Assembly: GCA_964596985.1 (NCBI GenBank)
Contig: CAZQWG010000001.1
Span: 62,001 to 126,000, forward strand
DNA length: 64,000 nucleotides
Direction of reading: 5' to 3'
Source of the DNA: GCA-020345945 sp964596985
GTDB taxonomy: Archaea; Thermoproteota; Bathyarchaeia; RBG-16-48-13; GCA-020345945
The notes under the pieces are model-generated. The model ran no database searches. It worked only from the letters and a program-made list of their open reading frames with translations, and was not told the DNA's origin. Made by a program: the position numbers and the translations under genes. Shown here piece after piece: positions 1 through 6,509 of the stretch (position 1 is the stretch's first letter; every line of letters begins with the position of its first letter).

Positions 1-682
1 TTATAGCTACTTCTGCGAGCTTGGTCTCGAAATCGTCGATCGAGACTGATAGGTCTGCTTCCTCAGAGAGGTCTCCTTTCTCCCGGAGGATCTGTCGGGC
101 AAGAAGCCAGTAGACCGTAGCCAAGGCACGACGACCTTTATTGTTGGTAGGAATGATGAAGTCAACTTGAGATATGCTATTGTCCGTGTCGCATAGGGCC
201 ACGACAGGCACGCCAATTATCGCTGCTTCATCTACGGCTTGTTCATCCGCCTTCGGATCTGAAACGATGATTACCTCAGGCTCAATATGACCCCCGTAAG
301 AGGGGTTGGAAAGGAGCCCTGGCATGAACCTCCCAAACACAGGTATGGAACCAGTGACCTCGCAGAACTTTGCCACAGGGGTTCTACCGTATAGTCTGGC
401 AGAGACGACAATGGTCTTGGAAGGGTCGAATTGGGCAAGGAACTTCGCAGCCGTTCTTATCCTGTCATCAGTCTTTTTGACATCGAGTACAAAGAGCCCA
501 TCAGGCCTCACTCGAAACACGAAGGGATCCATTTCACCAGTCTTGATTCGAGTCCCGATGTGAATTCCAGCTGAGAGTAGGGTGGTAATTGGCAGCAACA
601 GCTCTGCTTCTCCCGCGGCCTCTAGCTCTTCGTCTTCGAACGTCTTTGTTGGTGTCTGCTCTTCTTCAAGTGACGTATCCAA
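1..682 (-). CDS. rps2: 30S ribosomal protein uS2 (Rps2), 3' end cut by the window edge
   Basis: Small-subunit ribosomal protein uS2. The minus-strand frame gives about 227 residues and is still open at base 1, so the C-terminus lies outside. Recognisable uS2 elements are GIHIGTR near residue 40, FVLDVKKT, SNPSYGG, SDPKADEQA and VALCDTDN. The first 30 residues are an acidic extension, as in many archaeal S2 proteins. The first usable codon is TTG at 682; a Shine-Dalgarno-like GGAGG lies almost against it, which is unusually close, so the start is uncertain. It follows eno by 8 nt in the same operon (rpoN-eno-rps2), the standard archaeal order. The identity is secure; the start is not. Confidence 0.95.
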   Translation of the reverse strand, partial: MDTSLEEEQTPTKTFEDEELEAAGEAELLLPITTLLSAGIHIGTRIKTGEMDPFVFRVRPDGLFVLDVKKTDDRIRTAAKFLAQFDPSKTIVVSARLYGRTPVAKFCEVTGSIPVFGRFMPGLLSNPSYGGHIEPEVIIVSDPKADEQAVDEAAIIGVPVVALCDTDNSISQVDFIIPTNNKGRRALATVYWLLARQILREKGDLSEEADLSVSIDDFETKLAEVAI

Positions 683-690
683 CCCTCCTA

Positions 691-1947
691 TTAGATTTTA
701 AGCTCTGCAAGCTTTGCCGTCAAGCCAAGTGTCTCTTCTATCCGGAGCAGTTCGTCGATCTTTGCTATCCTCTCCCCTCCGATTACTCCGGTCTTGATTA
801 TCGGGCAGCCGAAACCCACCGCCAAATGGGCAGGATGCACATCTACAGTCTCACCCGATCGATGTGACAGGACTGGCACATATCCTACGCTCTTGGCAAG
901 TATGACGGCTTTCAAAGCGTCGGTCAGTGTTCCGATCTGATTGGGTTTGATTATAACCGAATTCGCAGACACCAGACGTATACCTTTTGAGAGGCGTTCT
1001 ATATTGGTGGTGAAGAGATCGTCTCCGCATATCAGACAATTCTCCACGCCCCGAAGCAACTCCGCAAATCCTTCGAAATCCTCTTCGTCGAGGGGGTCTT
1101 CGACGTAGGCAAGCCTATACTTCTCGACGAGCTCACGTATATACTCGATCTGTTCACCTCGATCTCGCTTGACACCGTCTCGTGAGTAGACATACTTCTC
1201 GGTCCTTGCATCCCAGAGGGAGCATGACGCGACATCAAGGGCGGCTCTGACTTCGACCCCAAGTTTATTCGAAACCTCTTCGCAACAGGAGCATACGATC
1301 TCCAGGGCTTCGTCGTTCCCCAAGTTTGGAGCCCAAGCTCCCTCGTCACCCTTGCCTCCGGTGAAGCCGCCGTCAACTTTCTCTATTCTTTCCCGCACCG
1401 CGCGATGAACCAGTATGTTTGAGTGGGCTGCTTGACTGAAGGAATCGGCCTTGACGGGAATTGCCAAGAACTCTTGGATGTCGGGAGCTTTGCCACCGGC
1501 GTGCTTGCCACCGCCAAGAACATTACCGAGGGGATGAGGTAGATACGTCGATACAACTCCACCGAGATGCTGGAAGAGTGGTATCCCGTGGGAAGAAGCC
1601 GCGGCTTCAGCCACGGCCAAGGAAACCGCGTACGCGGTGTTCCCACCGATCTTCGAAAAGTTTGTAGTCCCATCGATCTCGTGTAACAACCGATCTATTG
1701 CTTCTTGTCCATCCGCGTCCATCCCAACGAGTTTAGGGGTCACGAGTTTTGTGACAAGTTCAATTGCCTTGGAAACCCCCCCTTTTGGATATGAAACTAC
1801 CTCAAACTTTCCTGTGCTCTTGCCGGCTGGGGCACCAGCACTACCGAACCCCCCATAGGTCGAGACGTCAACCTCTATCGTGTCCATGCCTCTACTATTG
1901 AATATCCTCCGGGCGTGAATTGTATCTATCATGGTTTCTATACTCAA
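691..1947 (-). CDS. eno: Enolase (phosphopyruvate hydratase)
   Basis: Interconverts 2-phosphoglycerate and phosphoenolpyruvate in glycolysis/gluconeogenesis. The 418 residues match a normal enolase length. Seen: ARRIFNSRGMDTIEVDV at the N-terminus, the acidic metal-site segment LAYVEDPLDEEDFEGF, then CGDDLFTTN, the lysine-bearing SVIIKPNQIGTLTDAL, and the closing VLSHRSGETVD. The first codon is TTG at 1947, with an in-frame ATG five codons later that could serve instead. It lies between rpoN and rps2 on the same strand with short gaps, the conserved archaeal arrangement in which enolase travels with ribosomal genes. Nothing odd was seen in the active site. Confidence 0.97.
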   Translation of the reverse strand: MSIETMIDTIHARRIFNSRGMDTIEVDVSTYGGFGSAGAPAGKSTGKFEVVSYPKGGVSKAIELVTKLVTPKLVGMDADGQEAIDRLLHEIDGTTNFSKIGGNTAYAVSLAVAEAAASSHGIPLFQHLGGVVSTYLPHPLGNVLGGGKHAGGKAPDIQEFLAIPVKADSFSQAAHSNILVHRAVRERIEKVDGGFTGGKGDEGAWAPNLGNDEALEIVCSCCEEVSNKLGVEVRAALDVASCSLWDARTEKYVYSRDGVKRDRGEQIEYIRELVEKYRLAYVEDPLDEEDFEGFAELLRGVENCLICGDDLFTTNIERLSKGIRLVSANSVIIKPNQIGTLTDALKAVILAKSVGYVPVLSHRSGETVDVHPAHLAVGFGCPIIKTGVIGGERIAKIDELLRIEETLGLTAKLAELKI

Positions 1948-1967
1948 TGGTAATTCAAGCCTCCATC

Positions 1968-2189
1968 CTACACAAGGTTCTCTTTTTCTTTTCTTGATGT
2001 CTCGTAGAATCTTAAGATTTCTTCAAGCATATCAACATGCGACATGACCATTCGGCGGCAACAATACCGTTTAACCTCGAGCCTATCCAGAACCTCTCCC
2101 GGATCCTCGCCTCCCTTGACTGCTTTTGCGAACTCCTCCCATTTATCACCGACTACCGCTCCACAAGTGAAGCATCGGACAGGAATCAT
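1968..2189 (-). CDS. rpoN: DNA-directed RNA polymerase subunit N (RPB10 homologue)
   Basis: Small zinc-binding subunit of archaeal RNA polymerase that helps assemble the RpoD/RpoL platform. The sequence begins MIPVRCFTCGAVVGDKW, and carries KRYCCRRM, giving the CX2C...CC zinc site of RPB10. Length is 73 residues, normal for the family. I chose the ATG at 2189 because MIPVRCF is the canonical N-terminus; a TTG one codon upstream is possible. It is 20 nt upstream of eno, and a clear TATA element about 65 bases upstream suggests that rpoN-eno-rps2 also has its own transcription start in addition to readthrough from uS9. Confidence 0.95.
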   Translation of the reverse strand: MIPVRCFTCGAVVGDKWEEFAKAVKGGEDPGEVLDRLEVKRYCCRRMVMSHVDMLEEILRFYETSRKEKENLV

Positions 2190-2253
2190 CAAGACATATC
2201 ACCATCGCGAAGAATTCAACGATTCTCGTAGTTCGCCTTACTTGGACTGCCTA

Positions 2254-2265
2254 TGGTATATAACC
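2254..2265 (-). promoter_or_regulatory. Probable TATA box for rpoN-eno-rps2
   Basis: On the minus strand the sequence reads GGTTATATACCA, a strong archaeal TATA element, in the 139-base gap between the uS9 and rpoN genes. Its distance from the rpoN ATG (about 65 bases) fits a short 5' leader. It would let the enolase end of the operon be expressed independently. Confidence 0.55.
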
Positions 2266-2331
2266 GTTACATCGAGACCCAAGTATCCGATACGCCTTGA
2301 GGAGGCAAGAAAGACATGTTCTGCTTCGAGC

Positions 2332-2748
2332 CTATCGATAGCTCTTCTGTCTGCGAGTTCTGGCCGAAGGCCCTCCGAACTTCTTTGGTTCAGTTCTCCT
2401 AGGATCGCCGACCAGCATGGTTCTGTCGTACCCGACCAGCCTGCGTCTTACCTCTTTTCCTCTATGCCATTGGACCAATGCTCTAGCAAGAGACATACGA
2501 GCCGCTTCTGCTTGACCCATGAAACCCCCGCCTTTCACTTGGATATTCACATCGATCTCCTTCCAGGTTTCAGGGTCAGAGAGTCGAAGAGGTTCCATGA
2601 TCTTTTCCCGGGCGATCTCTGGTTGATATGCAGGGAGAGGAACATTGTTGATTCTTATTCTTCCTTTTCCGGGCCTTGCGGTCGCCCTAGCTATGGCGGT
2701 CTTCCGTTTCCCACTTGTCAAGAGAATCTTCTTTCTCGCCGACGACAA
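2332..2748 (-). CDS. rps9: 30S ribosomal protein uS9
   Basis: Small-subunit protein whose C-terminal tail reaches the P-site tRNA. The 138 residues show the family signature: TSGKRKTAIARATARPGKGRI near the N-terminus, VKGGGFMGQAEA in the middle, RRRLVGYDRTM, and the basic tail ending in RRQKSYR. It follows uL13 by a single base and is followed by a promoter-bearing gap before rpoN. Length and motifs are normal. Confidence 0.97.
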   Translation of the reverse strand: MSSARKKILLTSGKRKTAIARATARPGKGRIRINNVPLPAYQPEIAREKIMEPLRLSDPETWKEIDVNIQVKGGGFMGQAEAARMSLARALVQWHRGKEVRRRLVGYDRTMLVGDPRRTEPKKFGGPSARTRRQKSYR

Positions 2749-2749
2749 T

Positions 2750-3208
2750 CTACGCGACCTCCTGCCTCTTCCAACCTATCTCCACCGTTAAATCATCAAG
2801 CGTGATGTACCTACCTCGTAGGTCCCTAGAGCTGGCCTCAGGAATCGTCTTCATGGTTGATTCCCTGAGAGATTCGGGAATCCCTATGTACACCTTTAAT
2901 CGTTTCAGGCTGGATCTACCCCTTGCTTTGTCGGTTGGCAGCATACCCCGAACCGCATCACGGAGAACTGTGTCAGGACGCCTCGAGTGGAACGGCCCAT
3001 ATCGCGGGCTTGCCTTCGACCCGACTTTCAGGAAGTGCTTCCAGGCTCGGATAAGACTTGACCTCCTACCAGAGATTACTGTCTTCTCTGCGTTGACGAC
3101 AGATACCGTCTCTCCATCTAGAAGCACTCGGGCTATCACACTCGCCATTCTCCCAAGGATCAATCCATCGGCATCGAATACGATTCCAGCATTATTAGAG
3201 ACAAGCAT
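2750..3208 (-). CDS. rpl13: 50S ribosomal protein uL13
   Basis: Early-assembly large-subunit protein. The 152 residues carry the uL13 landmarks ILGRMASVIAR, VVNAEKTVISG, RYGPFHSRRPD and VRGMLPTDKARG, followed by LKVYIGIP. It is somewhat longer than compact archaeal L13 proteins because of a C-terminal extension of about 35 residues. It sits tightly between eL18 (6 nt) and uS9 (1 nt), which fits translational coupling. Confidence 0.97.
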   Translation of the reverse strand: MLVSNNAGIVFDADGLILGRMASVIARVLLDGETVSVVNAEKTVISGRRSSLIRAWKHFLKVGSKASPRYGPFHSRRPDTVLRDAVRGMLPTDKARGRSSLKRLKVYIGIPESLRESTMKTIPEASSRDLRGRYITLDDLTVEIGWKRQEVA

Positions 3209-3214
3209 CGTTAT

Positions 3215-3568
3215 TCACCCGACTATTCTAATCCCTTTCCCGGCGGGGTTGGCTTCCACCAATTCCCTTATAGAAAGACATTTACCGCCTGCGTCGGCGA
3301 TAGCCGTTATAGCCGAAGTTGAGAACTCGAAAGCGGCCACCCGTACGGGGTGATTGATCGTTCCAGATCCAAGAACTTTTCCAGGAACCACGATAGTTTC
3401 GTTGGCAGAAGTGAAACGTGCTATCCTGCCGATGTTTACTTCTGCTCGTCGGCTCCTACCCTTCTCGAGTTGATCAGCGGTAGCCCGCCACACTCCGGCA
3501 TCCTTCTCACCGGAAACCTTCTTCAGAAAACGGGTGAGCTTGATTAGCTCTTCATTTGTAGATCTCAT
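3215..3568 (-). CDS. rpl18e: 50S ribosomal protein eL18 (L18e)
   Basis: Archaeal/eukaryotic large-subunit protein of 117 residues. The family pattern is visible as RSTNEELIKLTRFLKK, WRATADQLEK, EVNIGRIARF, VPGKVLGSGTI and VAAFEFSTSAI, with a closing GKGIRIVG. It lies 10 nt downstream of rpoD and 6 nt upstream of uL13, the usual archaeal order. Confidence 0.97.
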   Translation of the reverse strand: MRSTNEELIKLTRFLKKVSGEKDAGVWRATADQLEKGRSRRAEVNIGRIARFTSANETIVVPGKVLGSGTINHPVRVAAFEFSTSAITAIADAGGKCLSIRELVEANPAGKGIRIVG

Positions 3569-3578
3569 ATGCTCATCA

Positions 3579-4394
3579 TCAACTTGTATGCTCCTTCAGC
3601 TGTTTAAGGAAAACCCGAGTCTTCTCAGCCAAGAGATCAGCTGCTTCAGTAACCAGTCGATCTACAGGCAGAGCCCCCGTTGACTCCACCTGAAATATGA
3701 AAGAATCCTTGTCCGGTACAATCTTAATTGCAGGGGGATCTAAAGGGCAAGCCCGTACGCAATCCTCACAGAGAGTGCAGTCCGGTAGATTGTCAACTAC
3801 AAGTCGTTTGCCGTCGATGGACAAGATCTTCTTGGGACACATTTTTACACATTCGCCGCAGAGAGTACAGCGCCTCGAACGTATCTTCACGTCAGGTAGA
3901 TACTTATATGAACAGGCCGAGACAGGCTGCCACCTAGCGTGCTTCTTTCCTTGACCAAGACGGGCGTAGGCTTCAAGTCGAATCCTTTGACCGGGTACAA
4001 GCTTGATCAGCGGAATCCTTTCACGGACAGGTTTAACTCCTGGATCTTCAGGACGGATATCCCCAGAGTAGACCGTGATCGCGGACTGCTCAGGCTCAGC
4101 ATCAAGGGTTAGAACAACCCTACACTTACTACAACCGAATTCGCTTTGACACGTACAATTCTTGGGTAGGACGTACCTGTCCAGATCAGTAGTCAGGGGG
4201 ATCAGTCCGAGACGATGAGCCAACATCTCATCACTCATGACCGAGGAGTTCTCGACTACTATGACATCGTCGATAGCCATCACTGGCACCTCGGAGATTA
4301 TTGTTCGACGCAACGAATTGATGAAAGGCACCGAGATCCCACGGATAAGGAACCGCCCAAAGTTCTCGTTCCTTTCGAGTATTGAGACATCCAA
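3579..4394 (-). CDS. rpoD: DNA-directed RNA polymerase subunit D, with ferredoxin-like Fe-S domain
   Basis: Alpha-like subunit of RNA polymerase (RPB3/AC40 homologue); it pairs with RpoL to start enzyme assembly. The 271 residues hold the alpha N-terminal fold (SVPFINSLRRTIISEVPVMA, HRLGLIPL). After about residue 175 there is an inserted ferredoxin-like module with two full cysteine sets, RRCTLCGECVKMCP and CTLCEDCVRACP, so two [4Fe-4S] clusters could bind. The C-terminus returns to the alpha fold (FQVESTGALPVDRLV). In most archaea rpoD directly follows uS11; here uS11 is about 48 kb away and rpoD has its own TATA box. Confidence 0.97.
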   Translation of the reverse strand: MDVSILERNENFGRFLIRGISVPFINSLRRTIISEVPVMAIDDVIVVENSSVMSDEMLAHRLGLIPLTTDLDRYVLPKNCTCQSEFGCSKCRVVLTLDAEPEQSAITVYSGDIRPEDPGVKPVRERIPLIKLVPGQRIRLEAYARLGQGKKHARWQPVSACSYKYLPDVKIRSRRCTLCGECVKMCPKKILSIDGKRLVVDNLPDCTLCEDCVRACPLDPPAIKIVPDKDSFIFQVESTGALPVDRLVTEAADLLAEKTRVFLKQLKEHTS

Positions 4395-4464
4395 TTGACT
4401 ACGATCGCCCCTTTGTATCTAGGAGAAGCCCAAAATCGAAGCTTCATGAGAGAAGCAGGAGTAC

Positions 4465-4476
4465 GCTATATAACCT
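4465..4476 (-). promoter_or_regulatory. Probable TATA box for the rpoD operon
   Basis: The minus strand reads AGGTTATATAGC about 70 bases upstream of the rpoD ATG. In an intact archaeal operon rpoD needs no promoter directly in front of it, because it is read from uS13. Its presence fits the separation of rpoD from uS11 in this genome. Confidence 0.55.
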
Positions 4477-4560
4477 TTTCCAGTTCTGCAGGGTACCCGA
4501 TCAAGAAAAAGTTCATATAGATCTCCAAGGTAATTGATCGAACTTACTCGGTGATTCAAA

Positions 4561-4686
4561 ATGACCGACTCGAATGCAAATGTCCCCACCGACTGGATCA
4601 AGAACATGTGGACGTGTCCAAACTGTAGAAAGCGGTTCATTGATCGACACGATTTCGACAGACATATCGCAAACCACTTTGAGTGA
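4561..4686 (+). CDS. 41-residue C2H2 zinc-finger protein
   Basis: A very small open frame, ATG to TGA. It encodes a single classical C2H2 finger near the C-terminus: CPNC, then twelve residues, then HIANH, which matches C-X2-C-X12-H-X3-H exactly, with the hydrophobic Phe in its usual place (KRF). The first 18 residues are polar and end in MWTCPNC. A TATA-like TTCATATAGAT about 40 bases upstream and a GGTGAT just before the start support expression. Single-finger proteins of this size are common in archaea and may bind DNA, RNA or protein; the role here is unknown. It is divergent from rpoD, sharing a 166-base control region. Confidence 0.7.
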   Translation: MTDSNANVPTDWIKNMWTCPNCRKRFIDRHDFDRHIANHFE

Positions 4687-5069
4687 GAAAGAGGCAGAAT
4701 CCTAGGAGCCCAAAGCGAGACACCTTTTCGTGATACTGTATGCTAGGATAACCGTTGGATCAATAATTGAACTAAAAGCGAAATCCTCTCTCGAAGGGGG
4801 GAATGCCTTCAGGATTTCAATTGGCATTCTTTCTCCTTTTCTTTTCATGCGTACTCCAGACCCCGACAGATGGAAGTAAATAGGAGATAGTTTCAACGGA
4901 GCCTTATCCGTTTGAATTGGTGCTATAAGAGTAATCGGATGGATTCACAAATAGAAACCTTTGAGCCGGGATAATCCAGAATAGTCTTATTTAGGAAGCT
5001 ATCGCAGTAATACTTCTGTGCTTAGGAATAATACTAGCCACATACTGAATCGTTAGAGTTGATGAATAG
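4687..5069. other. Intergenic stretch, 383 bases
   Basis: No convincing gene. A minus-strand open frame of 64 codons (4702-4896) exists, but it has no recognisable motif and no clear ribosome-binding site, so I do not call it. The right-hand part holds AT-rich runs (for example TAGTCTTATTTAGG near 4983) that could be the promoter of the CooT-FmdE gene. Confidence 0.4.
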
Positions 5070-5702
5070 ATGTGTGAGTTCAAAGTCTTCGTAGATGAAG
5101 AGAAGGTTTTCGAAGAAGCCGTATATGTGAAGACTACTGAGAATGGCGTCGTTCTGAGAGACATACTAGGGAAGCAAAAGGTACTCAAAGGCTGTTACGT
5201 GCAAGAGGTTGACGTTGCATCGGAGAAACTGACTCTTTCTTCAGGCAAGCCCGTATCGGCAAGCGACAACACAATCGAGGAGGAGCTGAGAGAAACTCTT
5301 ACGAAAGCAGCGAAATTTCATGGTCACCTAGGCCCCTTCCTTGTTGTCGGAGTTAGAATGGGACAGCTTGCCTTAGAAAGGCTTAACCTCGAACCTATTC
5401 GAGACCAACACGGCCCCCTATCTGTTGTGGTGGAGACTGGAACCAAACCTCCGATATCATGTACAGTCGATGGTATTCAATGGTCGACTGGATGCACCCT
5501 AGGCAAGGGGAAGATCAAAGTCGAAGACCTAGGCAGACCTGTAGCGAGATTCAATTCAGGAAGACATGAATTAAGGATACAACTAAAAGACTGGATCTTC
5601 AAGAAGATCGAAGACACACTGAAGTTGCAGCCATTATCGTTTCAAGACTTAAACGAGGAGATTATCTCTTTAGAAGAGGAGGAACTCTTCCAAGTGATTT
5701 AG
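5070..5702 (+). CDS. CooT-like (Ni-binding) domain fused to an FmdE-like domain
   Basis: A 210-residue two-domain protein of unknown exact role. Residues 1-60 start MCEFKVF and resemble CooT, a small protein known to bind nickel through the cysteine next to the initiator methionine; that Cys2 is present. Residues 80-175 match the FmdE family (FHGHLGPFLVVGVRMG, SCTVDGIQWSTGCTLGKGK), named after a formylmethanofuran dehydrogenase subunit but widespread as metal-binding proteins in non-methanogens. The HGHxCPG cysteine of classic FmdE is replaced (HGHLGPF). No other methanogenesis gene is nearby; hypA, hypB and hydrogenase subunits are in the same window. I infer a role in metal, perhaps nickel, handling. 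The next gene is an Lrp-like regulator on the same strand. Confidence 0.75.
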   Translation: MCEFKVFVDEEKVFEEAVYVKTTENGVVLRDILGKQKVLKGCYVQEVDVASEKLTLSSGKPVSASDNTIEEELRETLTKAAKFHGHLGPFLVVGVRMGQLALERLNLEPIRDQHGPLSVVVETGTKPPISCTVDGIQWSTGCTLGKGKIKVEDLGRPVARFNSGRHELRIQLKDWIFKKIEDTLKLQPLSFQDLNEEIISLEEEELFQVI

Positions 5703-5873
5703 AGAACCTTCTGAGGGGTATTAGATAATTGGATATACAGCGCAGGGTCGCATCCCATTATTTCCGAAAAATATGATGGGGTTCTCGTGATCCCTGACAC
5801 TTCGGGAGAAGCAACCGCACTATTTTAAAGAGTGTAGAAAAGAATTCATGAATATTACTAGTTGTGAGATAAT

Positions 5874-6443
5874 TTGGTGTTCGATAAACTGGACAAGAGG
5901 ATAGTAGAGAATATTCAGAGAAACGGCAGGATTTCGCTTTCTCGGATATCGGAGAACGTAGGTGTCTCACATGTAGCAGTTAAGAGAAGATTGGACAAAC
6001 TCCGAGAAGATGGGTGGATCAACATCTCCTCAGGGTTGAACGGCGAAAAACTCGATGTTAAACTCGCCATGGTAACCGCGGAGGTAGAGAATTATAGCAG
6101 ACTCAACAAACTGCTCGAACAATTTGAAAAATGCCCTCGAACGGTCTACCTGGCTTCCCTCGGAGGATCAAAGATAGTTGCGATTGTCCTCGCCGAGAAC
6201 CTTTCGACACTTGAGAGTGTCCTAGGAACCTGTTTCTTACGGACAAAGAAAGGAGTAAGGACATCGACCATAGAGATAGGTGGTCCTCCAAGATATCCGA
6301 AATTCCTTCCCGTCAGAATTGTCGGTAAGAAAACGAAGAAGAAGACTCCGTGTGGCGGGGTAGAATGCAAGAAGTGTAAGAGATTCCTTGAAGAGGAGTG
6401 TCTAGGCTGCCCCACCACAAGGGTTTACCGAGGGCACCTTTGA
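5874..6443 (+). CDS. Lrp/AsnC-type transcription regulator with C-terminal Cys-rich tail
   Basis: Winged-helix DNA-binding protein of 189 residues. The N-terminal helix-turn-helix is plain (LDKRIVENIQRNGRISLSRI, then VSHVAVKRRLDKLREDGWI). The middle is a divergent ligand-sensing domain rather than a standard RAM domain. The last 30 residues hold six cysteines in a pattern PCGGVECKKCKRF...CLGCPT, suited to binding a metal or an Fe-S cluster, which would make it a redox or metal sensor. The start is TTG at 5874 or the adjacent GTG; a TATA-like TATTTTAAAG lies about 50 bases upstream. Its position behind the CooT-FmdE gene hints that metal or redox state is the signal; this is inference. Confidence 0.8.
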   Translation: MVFDKLDKRIVENIQRNGRISLSRISENVGVSHVAVKRRLDKLREDGWINISSGLNGEKLDVKLAMVTAEVENYSRLNKLLEQFEKCPRTVYLASLGGSKIVAIVLAENLSTLESVLGTCFLRTKKGVRTSTIEIGGPPRYPKFLPVRIVGKKTKKKTPCGGVECKKCKRFLEEECLGCPTTRVYRGHL

Positions 6444-6509
6444 TACAGAGTACAAGAAAGATGACTACCTTCACTCTGTGTCTGAGGAAGAAGCCTGATA
6501 CTGTCGTGT

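Noticed and set aside
2044..2805. 253-codon plus-strand open frame over rpoN and uS9
   Set aside because: Entirely antisense to ribosomal and polymerase genes with clear family motifs.
4702..4896. 64-codon minus-strand frame between the zinc-finger gene and CooT-FmdE
   Set aside because: No recognisable motif, no ribosome-binding site and no partner; could be chance.
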